Of a stretch of 48,623 nt of DNA, positions 1-6,756 are shown one piece after another (the first letter of the stretch is position 1; each line of letters starts with the position of its first letter). The stretch comes from a virus, in the IMG/VR virus record IMGVR_UViG_3300035670_007543, positions 1 to 48,623 of that record. One strand, given 5' to 3'. The notes below the pieces were generated by a model. The model did not search any database and had not been told where the DNA came from. It saw only the letters and a program-made list of their open reading frames with translations. The position numbers and the translations under genes were made by a program.

Positions 1-283
1 AAATAAGCTGATGAGGTTCGCAAGGATCATTATCCCATGTGTCTCCCTCTCTAAGAATATTTGTAATGATATTAGCATTTAAAGTGTTAATCCATCGTAC
101 CTCAAATTCACCGCTAAGAACATACCAAGACTCTTTTTTCTCTCTGTGAAAGTGCATTGAAAACTTAGCGCCCTCGTTAAATACCATGAGTTTTCCACAA
201 TATTTATCGTTAGTAGCCCAGATTAGTTCGTGACCCCAACCTTTTTTAACGAATCCTTGGAGCCTAGTAATTGAGTCTGTCAT
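1..283 (-). CDS. Cupin-fold sugar isomerase-like protein (partial, 3' end off window)
   Basis: I translated this ORF by hand from the ATG at 283; it stays open to the left edge, so about 94 N-terminal residues are visible. The text KKGWGHELIW, CGKLMVFNEGAKFSMHFHRE and SWYVLSGEFEV has the glycine and histidine pattern of a small cupin, as in mannose-6-phosphate isomerase type II C-terminal domains and sugar epimerases; the HFH group would bind metal. Its ATG overlaps the stop of the PfkB kinase (ATGA), so the two are translationally coupled and probably act on the same sugar phosphate. The exact reaction cannot be read from the sequence. Confidence 0.75.
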   Translation of the reverse strand, partial: MTDSITRLQGFVKKGWGHELIWATNDKYCGKLMVFNEGAKFSMHFHREKKESWYVLSGEFEVRWINTLNANIITNILREGDTWDNDPCEPHQLI

Positions 284-1059
284 AGTAAAAAGTATCCTGT
301 TTCTCTTAAATCTTTGTCTGTAATAGTATAAGTACCAAAATGCTCTACTGACTTAGCAGCTAAAGCGTTTGCAGCCTCAATACCTGTGTATAAGTTAGAA
401 CTTACTGTGCTAAAATAAGCAAGAGCGGCTAGAAACACATCTCCCGCACCTGTTACATCGTGCACCTTTACTTCATGTGCTGGATAGTGTACACCTTCGC
501 ACAATGCCCCATTTCCACCAAGAGTTACTATTTTAGTAGAAGTTCTTGGAAGATTTCTAGCTGCTAAGTCCTCTAAAGCATTTACTTTAATAAAAGCACC
601 TGGAAATACTGATAGATCCTCTCTTTTGGTATCAACAAAAACTTTACCTTTAAAGTGTGTACAAATATGCAGTGCCAGTTCGTCTGATATAAAACCTTTA
701 CAATAATCAGATATAACAACTGCATCATATTGGCTCAAAGATATTTTACTAGCAGTTAAAGGTTCTAAGTCTTGTTCTATATCTAGACGCATAAGTTGCT
801 GATTAGATTTTTCATCTACAAAACGTCTTTTTACTATTTTAGTTCTATCGTTCGTTAAAAAATTCACAGAACAGCCTAGTGCTTCTAAGTTGCTCTTAAC
901 ATTTTCAGCCATGCCCAGCTTAGTAATCGTATGAGAGTATTTTAAAATAGGTACGGGAGCTTCAGGAGAAATTCTAGTTACTGAACCTACTTCATATTCG
1001 TCTATACAAGACTCACCTATTAGTAATATGTTTAAGTATTTGTGTTGTTGAGTATCCAT
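280..1059 (-). CDS. PfkB-family sugar kinase, HldE N-domain-like (heptose-7-phosphate kinase-like)
   Basis: 259 aa ribokinase/PfkB-fold kinase. It has the N-terminal NILLIGESCIDEY strand, a variant glycine motif (LGMAENVKSN, 49-58), the KVNALE substrate/Mg motif (158-163) and the PfkB signature DVTGAGD (201-207), whose last Asp is the catalytic base. The substrate-loop text (SPEAPVPILK) and the adjacent nucleotidyltransferase are what HldE/RfaE shows, so phosphorylation of a heptose-7-phosphate-type sugar at C1 is the best guess. It is about 50 residues shorter than HldE domain I. It overlaps the nucleotidyltransferase upstream by 47 nt and the cupin downstream by 4 nt. Another PfkB sugar kinase is possible. 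Confidence 0.85.
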   Translation of the reverse strand: MDTQQHKYLNILLIGESCIDEYEVGSVTRISPEAPVPILKYSHTITKLGMAENVKSNLEALGCSVNFLTNDRTKIVKRRFVDEKSNQQLMRLDIEQDLEPLTASKISLSQYDAVVISDYCKGFISDELALHICTHFKGKVFVDTKREDLSVFPGAFIKVNALEDLAARNLPRTSTKIVTLGGNGALCEGVHYPAHEVKVHDVTGAGDVFLAALAYFSTVSSNLYTGIEAANALAAKSVEHFGTYTITDKDLRETGYFLL

Positions 1060-1444
1060 TGATTTTCCTAAAGTATTTTACTTCGTGTACTAAGTCTTCT
1101 CCAATTACGTACTTACCTTCATAGTCATTACCTATGACTAAATAGTAAGGATTGTAAAAAGTTATTAACTTTCTAAGCTCTTCTTCAGATCCAAAGCTTA
1201 CCACTTCGTCTACACCTTTTAATGCACTCATCATAAACATTCTATCTTGTAAAGTGTTTATAGGTCTATCAGGTGATTTATTAGCTTTAACTCTCTCGTC
1301 TGTATCTAGCGCTACTATTAGCCTATTTCCTAAACTAGCGGCGTATTGTATTAGCTTTATATGTCCTGGATGCAGAATATCGTAGCACCCATTAGTAAAG
1401 ATGGTTCTAGAACTCAACACGATATCCATGCACTCTGTAGTCAT
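1013..1444 (-). CDS. Cytidylyltransferase-like protein, HldE C-domain/RfaE2-like
   Basis: 143 aa. TIFTNGCYDILHPGHIKLI contains the nucleotidyltransferase HxGH motif (HPGH, 25-28); the SPDRPINTLQDRMFMMSALK stretch and VIGNDYEGKYVIGED match the conserved core of RfaE2/HldE domain II and glycerol-3-phosphate cytidylyltransferases. It would join a sugar-1-phosphate to a nucleotide to give ADP- or CDP-sugar. Together with the kinase downstream it looks like a bifunctional HldE split into two genes in reversed order. An internal ATG at 1429 with AGAG upstream is an alternative start and would shorten the overlap with the SET gene. Confidence 0.85.
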   Translation of the reverse strand: MTTECMDIVLSSRTIFTNGCYDILHPGHIKLIQYAASLGNRLIVALDTDERVKANKSPDRPINTLQDRMFMMSALKGVDEVVSFGSEEELRKLITFYNPYYLVIGNDYEGKYVIGEDLVHEVKYFRKINGYSTTQILKHITNR

Positions 1445-1820
1445 AAGTAAGTTCTTGTCCGGCTGATATAGCAGTTTTTGATATAATAAAGTTAGACTCT
1501 ATATCATATCTACAATTAGGTGTAGTAGAATGGTTTAGATAGAAACTTATTCCAATACTAGAGAATCCATCTTGAGGAACATAGATACATTCTGCTTCTT
1601 TATCTTGCCTAAGAAACTGTTTGTATACAGCTGCTACTTCTGGATCAATTCTACTTAATACTGTAAGAGGAACCTTTGCCCACTCAGTATCTGACCTAAA
1701 AACTATAGTATTTTGGGGTATGTCTTTAAGTGCAAAAACACCTACACCGTGTATCGGTGAAGGTGCTAATTTGCAATACACATCATTATGAGCTTCAGCT
1801 ATAAGATGTCTTAGATTCAT
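1407..1820 (-). CDS. SET-domain protein (putative protein lysine methyltransferase)
   Basis: 137 aa, essentially only a SET domain. Visible motifs in order: SPIHGVGVFA (21-30, the SET N-terminal GxG strand), LNHSTTPNC (95-103, equivalent of the NHSCxPN knot that binds S-adenosylmethionine) and GQELTYDYR (121-129, with the catalytic tyrosine region). No pre-SET or post-SET cysteine cluster is present, as in many short bacterial and viral SET proteins. It would methylate lysine side chains on a host or phage protein; the target is unknown. It overlaps the nucleotidyltransferase by 38 nt (23 nt if that gene uses its alternative start) and lies 14 nt after the stop of the next gene upstream. Confidence 0.82.
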   Translation of the reverse strand: MNLRHLIAEAHNDVYCKLAPSPIHGVGVFALKDIPQNTIVFRSDTEWAKVPLTVLSRIDPEVAAVYKQFLRQDKEAECIYVPQDGFSSIGISFYLNHSTTPNCRYDIESNFIISKTAISAGQELTYDYRVHGYRVEF

Positions 1821-1834
1821 AACTTAACCTATAA

Positions 1835-2518
1835 TTAACTATGTGAGTAGAATTCTTTTTCTTCCCAAGCTAGGCAAGAGCGTAGATTGTGACAAATAAA
1901 CTTAAATTTTTCACAATATCCTCTTCCTCCGCCATCAGCATCAAAAGCGTTAAAAGGTACATTTTCCATCGCTTCTTGAGCTTTTGGAGTGTTATTAAAG
2001 TACTCGCAATTAGAGCAAGTCTGTCTTCTAGCAGTAGCTTCGTCAGTTTGCCAAGCGGTAGCCATATCCCTCCAGAACTCTGGGTTAGACTCTGGGTCTT
2101 CACTAGCTTTTTCGGGTCCGAGATTCCAGAAATCCATAACAACTTTCATATTTGCGTTGTTAGTTTCTTCATCTATTTCAATATCAGAACCTTCTTCTTC
2201 GTACATGCTTTTTGTTTTAGTGCTGTATGCCTTGCTAGCGTCTCCAGAAATAGAGTAGTCACTATACTTATAGAAGTCATAAACTCCATCCATGTACTCA
2301 GATGCTAAAGTAACTTTAGATTGCATCCAAGACGGAAATTGCTCATCATCCTTAATAGCGTTGATCAATTCTTGGGACTGTGCATTAATTCTGCGAAGCT
2401 GAGTTCGAATCATATAACCTTCATAGTCATACTCTTCACCAGGACCGGCTTTAATTTCAATAGTTTCTACATCTGAAAGATCTAGGAATAAAGCCTCTAG
2501 TTCTTCTTCATTATTCAT
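1835..2518 (-). CDS. Phage protein with C-terminal Cys cluster, function unknown
   Basis: 227 aa. The N-terminal two thirds are acidic with no motif I recognise. The C-terminus holds five cysteines at about 168, 171, 202, 209 and 215 (CSNC, then GYCEKFKFICHNLRSCLAW), a likely Zn or Fe-S site. The end resembles a short cysteine module I associate with uncharacterised proteins near portal or head genes of marine phages, but I cannot assign a role. Its start overlaps the stop of the next basic protein by 4 nt (ATGA), so the two are coupled. Confidence 0.75.
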   Translation of the reverse strand: MNNEEELEALFLDLSDVETIEIKAGPGEEYDYEGYMIRTQLRRINAQSQELINAIKDDEQFPSWMQSKVTLASEYMDGVYDFYKYSDYSISGDASKAYSTKTKSMYEEEGSDIEIDEETNNANMKVVMDFWNLGPEKASEDPESNPEFWRDMATAWQTDEATARRQTCSNCEYFNNTPKAQEAMENVPFNAFDADGGGRGYCEKFKFICHNLRSCLAWEEKEFYSHS

Positions 2519-2874
2519 TTTCTTGGCCCTCCAGGTTTAGGTGCTTTTTTAGAGGCTCCAGGACCTCCCCATAGTTTTTTTCTTGCCCAGTAATTAGCTG
2601 AGAACTTATCGTCTTTAGTTAAATTACCAGACTTATCTTTGATTCCTGCGCTACGTTCTAAATAATTCTTTCTAGCCTCAGAAGAATAATTATGTCCGTA
2701 GTCTTTGTGTCCGAATCTAACAACCTTGACTTCTTCGCCTTTTTTAGCTAAAACTACTTGTTTATGCTTAGAAGCAGAAGTATTTCTTTTAGGCTTATTA
2801 AATCCTGGAAAAGTTTCACCGCGATACTCTAGTTTACCGCTAGGCAGTCTTTTTACGTCTTTTGCTTTTGCCAT
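2515..2874 (-). CDS. Small basic phage protein (DUF6321-like), function unknown
   Basis: 119 aa, rich in Lys, Arg and Gly, ending in a Pro/Lys/Gly tail (ASKKAPKPGGPRK). The central text FGHKDYGHNYSSEARKNYL and FSANYWARKKLWGG resembles a small domain common in marine phages that I would place near DUF6321. A GGGAG ribosome-binding site lies just before the ATG. It is the first gene after a 66 nt gap that carries a promoter-like sequence, so it probably begins a leftward transcript with the 227 aa gene and the sugar genes. The role could be nucleic-acid binding or structural; unproven. Confidence 0.75.
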   Translation of the reverse strand: MAKAKDVKRLPSGKLEYRGETFPGFNKPKRNTSASKHKQVVLAKKGEEVKVVRFGHKDYGHNYSSEARKNYLERSAGIKDKSGNLTKDDKFSANYWARKKLWGGPGASKKAPKPGGPRK

Positions 2875-2907
2875 GGTTTTCTCCCATCTATTAATAGATT
2901 TATAAGT

Positions 2908-2936
2908 AATATATCATACTAATCGTAGTAAAGCAA
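2908..2936 (-). promoter_or_regulatory. Promoter-like element, TTGCTT-17-TATATT
   Basis: On the minus strand TTGCTT (2936-2931) is followed after exactly 17 nt by TATATT (2913-2908), about 34 nt before the ATG at 2874. It lies in one of the few real gaps of the left arm. Its -35 matches the TTGCTA/TTGCTC type seen upstream of the tmRNA, the HTH-repeat gene, the PDDEXK nuclease and the flap exonuclease. Transcription start is inferred only. Confidence 0.5.
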
Positions 2937-2940
2937 GTGT

Positions 2941-3606
2941 TTATTTATATAAAAAACCTAATCTAGGATCAGAGAGATTTTTCTCTGCATCCATATAGTC
3001 AGATTTATATTTATAGCCATCAGCTAATAAATTTTGTACTAACGCTTTGTCTGTGGTAGACCATATAGGTATTATCTCGACTGAGTTTTCAGGAAAATCT
3101 ATACCCCATCGTAAGTGAATTTCTATAGGTTTATTATCTATAAACTCTATATTTAAATATCTTACATCATATAAACTATTAATCCAATCTGGTAATGGTA
3201 TTTTTCTATTAGGCACTAGGGACCATTTTTTAAATCTACTCAAATTGGAAAAGTCTGTTTCTGCTAAGCTTGTATGCACTTCTTTAAATCTGTCAGAGCT
3301 CCATTCGTAGTTTACACTTACATGATCTCCTACAAATCTTTCACACCAAAAATATGCTGGAGGACTATCATATACTGTATCTTTTTCTAACATTTTTATA
3401 TGTGCGCCAATTCCCATACCACTAAAATTATATATAGGTCTAACTACATACTCCTGTGTTACAGGAACAGGTTTAGGGCACGGGCCTGCTAGATATCCTA
3501 GTTTTAAGGCTAACTCTAACTTATTAAATGTCCATCTATGTTGAGGGTATAAATCCCAAATATCCCACTCTTCTAAATCTTGTAAATTATAGTAGCTCAA
3601 AACCAT
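2941..3606 (-). CDS. ATP-grasp-like protein (short, N-terminally reduced)
   Basis: 221 aa from the ATG at 3606. I prefer this start to an upstream one at 3678 because it cuts the overlap with the neighbouring gene from 92 to 20 nt. Features of the ATP-grasp fold: a nucleotide-binding strand and loop VVRPIYNFSGMGIGA (54-68), the hinge ERFVGDHVSV (89-98) and a C-terminal acidic metal site, NIEF (152-155) then EIHLRW (162-167), standing for the usual ExNxR. ATP-grasp ligases join an activated carboxylate to an amine or thiol. The pre-ATP-grasp domain is missing or minimal. It directly follows an Ate1-like gene, suggesting a peptide-bond-forming pair. Substrate unknown. Confidence 0.65.
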   Translation of the reverse strand: MVLSYYNLQDLEEWDIWDLYPQHRWTFNKLELALKLGYLAGPCPKPVPVTQEYVVRPIYNFSGMGIGAHIKMLEKDTVYDSPPAYFWCERFVGDHVSVNYEWSSDRFKEVHTSLAETDFSNLSRFKKWSLVPNRKIPLPDWINSLYDVRYLNIEFIDNKPIEIHLRWGIDFPENSVEIIPIWSTTDKALVQNLLADGYKYKSDYMDAEKNLSDPRLGFLYK

Positions 3607-3991
3607 CAAACTGCTCTTTATACTTATGGTATTCTCCAAGATATAAATAGTCGTATCCAAGTCTTTTATATCTAGCACACTCTGTTTTTAAGCTTCTAAT
3701 GCCTAACCTAAGAGAAGGGTTAGCGTAGTCCCAAGCAAACTGCTCAGCCTTAACATGTTTATCGTATATATTTATTATGCTAAAAGCTACTAAGACATTA
3801 TTATCATAATATCCTAGTAGCTCTGAGTTTTCTAGTTCTTTATATAGAAGAGGTATATACTCTTTAAATTTTTTATAGGCGCAGTACTTTTCGTATATAC
3901 TATTTATAGTAGAAAAATAGAATGAATCTAAAACAGAGTATTCTAGTTCTTCTTTATAATTTGTTTTACTTAAGTTTATTCTGCATTCCAT
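3587..3991 (-). CDS. Ate1/Bpt-like (GNAT-fold) aminoacyl-transferase-like protein
   Basis: 134 aa. Residues 87-125 (WDYANPSLRLGIRSLKTE, then YKRLGYDYLYLGEYHKYK) closely follow the conserved C-terminal segment of arginyl/leucyl-tRNA-protein transferases, where a Ser-Leu-Gly stretch leads to the YYYLGYYI motif and a following YK. The N-terminal cysteine domain of Ate1 is absent, so it is only the acyltransferase half. It may transfer an amino acid or acyl group to a protein or small molecule. It is coupled to the ATP-grasp gene downstream (20 nt overlap) and abuts the basic DUF5872-like gene upstream (1 nt overlap). Generic GNAT acetyltransferase is the alternative. Confidence 0.6.
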   Translation of the reverse strand: MECRINLSKTNYKEELEYSVLDSFYFSTINSIYEKYCAYKKFKEYIPLLYKELENSELLGYYDNNVLVAFSIINIYDKHVKAEQFAWDYANPSLRLGIRSLKTECARYKRLGYDYLYLGEYHKYKEQFDGFELL

Positions 3992-4242
3992 TACTTTCTA
4001 TGTGCACGAACCTTTTTAGCAATTTTAGAAGGCTGCTTTACAAACTGCTTACCTTTAGCACTACCTTTTCTCTTAGCTGCATTTGTAGCTCTTTTTTCTC
4101 CTGCAGATAGAGAACTCCATGCAGACTTAGGTAGATACCTACCTCTTTTCTCAACAGGCTTGTCTTCTTCCTTATCAGAAGAATATTGCCACTTTTGTGC
4201 TGTCCATTTTTTAAGACTTTGTTGAGATTTTTTTAAGGCCAT
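3991..4242 (-). CDS. Small basic protein, DUF5872-like
   Basis: 83 aa from the ATG at 4242 (MALKKSQQS). An ATG 13 codons upstream is in frame but would run into the small membrane-protein gene, whose stop lies at 4244-4246. The protein is strongly basic: SLKKWTAQKWQYSSDKEE, then KRGRYLPKSAWSSLSAGEKR and TNAAKRKGSAKGKQFVKQP. This is the pattern of DUF5872, a small domain common in large and marine viruses with unknown function. It opens the run of genes leading to the Ate1-like and ATP-grasp proteins. Nucleic-acid binding or a virion role is possible but not shown. Confidence 0.75.
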   Translation of the reverse strand: MALKKSQQSLKKWTAQKWQYSSDKEEDKPVEKRGRYLPKSAWSSLSAGEKRATNAAKRKGSAKGKQFVKQPSKIAKKVRAHRK

Positions 4243-4243
4243 A

Positions 4244-4408
4244 TTACTCAGCCTTCCAGAAAGTCCATGCTCCATATGCAATAGCTGCGTAAGCTGCCAT
4301 GTCTGCTATAGGCCCAGCAAATAGGATTACAGCTCCGATAGCAATCAGAGTCGCACCATCTAGTGAAGTTCTTTCTTGTAGCCTGTCTTTAATCCAGTCT
4401 ATAATCAT
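4244..4408 (-). CDS. Small membrane protein, 54 aa
   Basis: Translated by hand. ATG at 4408 is preceded by a very strong Shine-Dalgarno, GGAGGAGG. The 54 aa product starts with an amphipathic charged stretch (IIDWIKDRLQERTSLDG), then a hydrophobic helix (TLIAIGAVILFAGPIA) and a second hydrophobic run (MAAYAAIAYGAWTFW). Two short transmembrane segments and small size fit a holin-like or other phage inner-membrane protein; no lysis gene is adjacent. Its start overlaps the stop of the 60 aa gene (ATGA). Confidence 0.7.
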   Translation of the reverse strand: MIIDWIKDRLQERTSLDGATLIAIGAVILFAGPIADMAAYAAIAYGAWTFWKAE

Positions 4409-4587
4409 TTATATCCTCCTCCTTGTTTCTTATATTCCACAGCGAGAAGTTGTGCTTTTCTTGCACTCCACTGGCCAGGACGTCCACCCTTTGAACCAGC
4501 TTTAATCTGTTCAAATAGTCGTTTTCTAAGTGTAGGCTTTGTATAATTTCCCGCCTCATTCACTCTACTTTTTTGTTTTTCTGCCAC
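4405..4587 (-). CDS. Small basic phage protein, 60 aa
   Basis: 60 aa with TKPTLRKRLFEQIKAGSKGG then PGQWSARKAQLLAVEYKKQG. The GSKGGxPGQWSARKAQ text is a recurring small-protein signature in marine phage genomes as I remember them, without a known function. It overlaps the membrane protein by 4 nt and the ATG sits 2 nt from the stop of the 45 aa gene upstream, consistent with one transcript. Confidence 0.7.
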   Translation of the reverse strand: MAEKQKSRVNEAGNYTKPTLRKRLFEQIKAGSKGGRPGQWSARKAQLLAVEYKKQGGGYK

Positions 4588-4589
4588 AA

Positions 4590-4727
4590 TTACTTCTTCT
4601 TTTTCTTTAGAATAGCAGCTTGTAGTGCAGGAGGAAGTTTCTTTTGTGCTGCGCTCAGGCCACTGCTTGGCATCTTATCTTCTTTAGCCTTAGCTTTTTT
4701 ATCTTTTGACATAGGTTTCTTAGCCAT
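4590..4727 (-). CDS. Tiny lysine-rich protein, 45 aa
   Basis: Too short for standard gene calls but well supported. ATG at 4727 is preceded by AAGGAG at good spacing, the frame is open for 45 codons, and the spacing to both neighbours is tight. About a third of residues are Lys, with a central LSAAQKKLPPALQAAI helix and a terminal Lys run. It resembles the neighbouring small basic proteins in composition, not in sequence. Function unknown; RNA, DNA or scaffold contacts are possible. Confidence 0.65.
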   Translation of the reverse strand: MAKKPMSKDKKAKAKEDKMPSSGLSAAQKKLPPALQAAILKKKKK

Positions 4728-4744
4728 GTTCAATCTCCTTATAG

Positions 4745-4945
4745 TTAGCCTTTTTTAGGTCTAGCTTTTCCTGCAGCGCTTAGAGCAATTGCAATTGCCT
4801 GTTTTCTTTTTGCTGCAGCAGGGCTGATTCCCTGTTTCTTAGCAATGGTTTTAACTGCTTTTTTTCTGGTTGCTCCAGGTTTACCCATTAGCTCAGATAT
4901 ATTTGCAGAGATAGTTTTTTGAGATTTACCTTTCTTTAGAGGCAT
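4745..4945 (-). CDS. Small basic protein, DUF6496-like
   Basis: 66 aa starting MPLKKGKSQKTISANISELM and ending ALSAAGKARPKKG. This frame (a Lys-rich head, an Ile-Ser-Asn-Ile-x-Glu-Leu helix, a KQAIAIAL helix and a Lys tail) is the DUF6496 pattern widespread in phages. The middle section GATRKKAVKTIAKKQGISPA looks like an inserted copy of the same helical theme. AGGAGA precedes the ATG. Function unknown. Confidence 0.8.
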   Translation of the reverse strand: MPLKKGKSQKTISANISELMGKPGATRKKAVKTIAKKQGISPAAAKRKQAIAIALSAAGKARPKKG

Positions 4946-5135
4946 AATCTTCTCCTTCTAACACAAAGTATTTTTCATATACTATCCAAAATGCTTTATA
5001 CATTCTAGGAGTAATCTGAGGATAATCTTTTTGTGCTTTAATAATACTGTTAACTAGACCTCGCTCTTTAGGCTCTAAGTCTTTTTTGGCTATGTTGAGA
5101 AGGTATCTCAACGGTATTCGACGTTTCTGATGCAT
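4926..5135 (-). CDS. Hypothetical protein overlapping the 3' end of phoH
   Basis: 69 aa: LRYLLNIAKKDLEPKERG, then QITPRMYKAFWIVYEKYFVL. It overlaps the PhoH gene by 68 nt and the DUF6496-like gene by 20 nt. The middle, beyond PhoH, has the amphipathic composition of a real small helical protein and similar text follows phoH in other marine phages as I recall. The true start may lie downstream of 5135, closer to the PhoH stop; no alternative ATG fits well. Confidence 0.5.
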   Translation of the reverse strand: MHQKRRIPLRYLLNIAKKDLEPKERGLVNSIIKAQKDYPQITPRMYKAFWIVYEKYFVLEGEDYASKER

Positions 5136-5745
5136 AAAGATATTTCATCACTTCTTTTACTAGAGGGCTTCTAACTACTTGTTCTGAGTCAAAATGTATA
5201 TTAGTAACCAACTTAGAAGGTTCTAGCTTATCTTTTGCCCACTTTAACCCGTTTTCAGATGGACGGGGCAGGTCAGACTGTTTTAAATCTCCAATAACAC
5301 AGCCTTTAGAGTTTATTCCAAATCTTGTTAAAAACATACTAATTTGGGTTTTAGTGGTATTTTGAGCTTCGTCTAGAATAACAAACGAGTTTTTAAAAGT
5401 TCTGCCACGCATAAATGCTAAAGGTACTGTCTCTATTTGCCCGGCGCTTATCATTTTATTTACTGCTGCTTTGCTGTAAATCTCTTTCAACATTCCGATA
5501 ATAGGGTCCATGAAAGGATCTATCTTTTCGCCTAGAGTACCTGGCAATATCCCTACTTCTTCAGTAGTAACCAGAGGTCGAGAGATTATAAGCTTTTCTA
5601 CTTTTTTTCTTTCTAAAAACTCGATTGCAGACAAACAAGCAATATATGTCTTACCTGTCCCTGCTGCTCCTGTTAAAAAACATAAGTCATACTTTTCAAT
5701 GAGTCGTAAGTATTCTTTTTGTTTTTCAGTTAATTTATCTATCAT
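5068..5745 (-). CDS. phoH: PhoH-like ATPase
   Basis: 225 aa. Walker A is GAAGTGKT (26-33); Walker B is VILDEAQN (122-129); the conserved IISRPLVTTEEVGILPGTLG and FMRGRTF stretches mark the PhoH family. In phages PhoH is very common and serves as a diversity marker; its biochemical role is unsettled, with links to RNA metabolism and phosphate stress. No PIN domain is fused. Its start overlaps the stop of the exonuclease gene by 11 nt. Confidence 0.93.
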   Translation of the reverse strand: MIDKLTEKQKEYLRLIEKYDLCFLTGAAGTGKTYIACLSAIEFLERKKVEKLIISRPLVTTEEVGILPGTLGEKIDPFMDPIIGMLKEIYSKAAVNKMISAGQIETVPLAFMRGRTFKNSFVILDEAQNTTKTQISMFLTRFGINSKGCVIGDLKQSDLPRPSENGLKWAKDKLEPSKLVTNIHFDSEQVVRSPLVKEVMKYLYASETSNTVEIPSQHSQKRLRA

Positions 5746-6427
5746 TTACTTCTTTCTGTTTATAAAAAGACTTAACCCTAAATTTTAGGTCTGGTATGTA
5801 TGGAGCTACATTTCCAGTAAAACACTGAGGGTCTGCGTCGTCTACCCCTATTACAATAGCAAAGTTATTGATTTTAGTATCAAATAGGTAGTTGTGTGCT
5901 ACAGCATATGCAGTTGCTTGTATATAATAGTTCTTAATTTGAGAAGGATATTTACGTTTTTTAGAGGTTTTAAAGTCTACAATTGTTAGCGTATTGTTCC
6001 ATAGCCCTACTCCGTCTACTCTACCCGCGTACTTTAAAATTGGGTGCCATAGTGGAATTTCTTGGGCATAAGGAATAAACTTATTGCGCTCACATTCTTT
6101 AATAATATCTCTAGCTGGTTGTTTTATTTTTACTGGCTCATAAGATAGCCCTGATTCAATAAAATAATCAGAAAAGTTTCTATCTTCTTGCAAAAAGTAC
6201 TTTTCGATATAGTCGTGAACAGCTGTACCACGATCTGTGGCTTCTTTAGATACTCTATCAGCTTCTTCGTCTCCAACTTTTTCTCTCCATTTATCTAGAA
6301 AAGAGTTGTTAGAAGTAGCACCTAAAATTGTAGTAATGCTAGGATATTCGCCATCGGGGGTAACATATACTCTACCAGAAGGCTTGTCAACGTTGTAGGA
6401 GGTTAGACATTTTTCATAATTAAACAA
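5735..6427 (-). CDS. PD-(D/E)XK exonuclease, Cas4/RecB-like
   Basis: 230 aa. The nuclease core is visible: RGTAVHDYIE (67-76), GRVDGVG with the first metal Asp (138), IVDFKTSK with the D-x-K pair (151-153) and the following YYIQATAYA (167-175, QxxxY motif IV). N-terminal YPSITTILGAT is typical of phage members. No four-cysteine Fe-S cluster of true Cas4 is seen, so it is closer to lambda-exo/RecB-type phage nucleases. It probably processes DNA ends in recombination or host DNA turnover. Confidence 0.85.
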   Translation of the reverse strand: MFNYEKCLTSYNVDKPSGRVYVTPDGEYPSITTILGATSNNSFLDKWREKVGDEEADRVSKEATDRGTAVHDYIEKYFLQEDRNFSDYFIESGLSYEPVKIKQPARDIIKECERNKFIPYAQEIPLWHPILKYAGRVDGVGLWNNTLTIVDFKTSKKRKYPSQIKNYYIQATAYAVAHNYLFDTKINNFAIVIGVDDADPQCFTGNVAPYIPDLKFRVKSFYKQKEVNDR

Positions 6428-6755
6428 TCTTAAAACTTTCTCTTACTGAAGATGGTTTTTCTCTAATATAGCTTTCTTCTTTTAGCTCTTTTATCATATC
6501 TTGCCAGAGCGCTGCGAGAACTTTAAGGGTGCTTTTATCTTTAGCAGGAATATCTATTCCATTAATAGTACCAAGAAATGCAGAAGCTAGAAATAAATTG
6601 GCAGAGCCTATTTCTCTTGTCATTTCACCGTCTACTTCTCTTTCTTCAATGAGCTCGATATTACTTTCTCTAACATCGTAATCGTCTTTGTAAATGTCTG
6701 TAGGAGGCGAGGAGATAATGCTTTTAAAAGTATTTTTTATCTCTTCTTTTGTCAT
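6420..6755 (-). CDS. Hypothetical protein, 111 aa
   Basis: Acidic protein with no motif I recognise. It begins MTKEEIKNTFKSIISSPPTD and has a helical middle (ANLFLASAFLGTI) that is too short and polar-flanked for a clear membrane span. It overlaps the exonuclease start by 8 nt and starts 1 nt after the coiled-coil membrane gene stops, so it belongs to the same leftward operon. Confidence 0.6.
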   Translation of the reverse strand: MTKEEIKNTFKSIISSPPTDIYKDDYDVRESNIELIEEREVDGEMTREIGSANLFLASAFLGTINGIDIPAKDKSTLKVLAALWQDMIKELKEESYIREKPSSVRESFKIV

Positions 6756-6756
6756 A

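Noticed and set aside
1889-2308. Open frames on the plus strand opposite the 227 aa gene
   Set aside because: Shadow frames; the minus-strand gene has clear start, ribosome site and coupling to neighbours.
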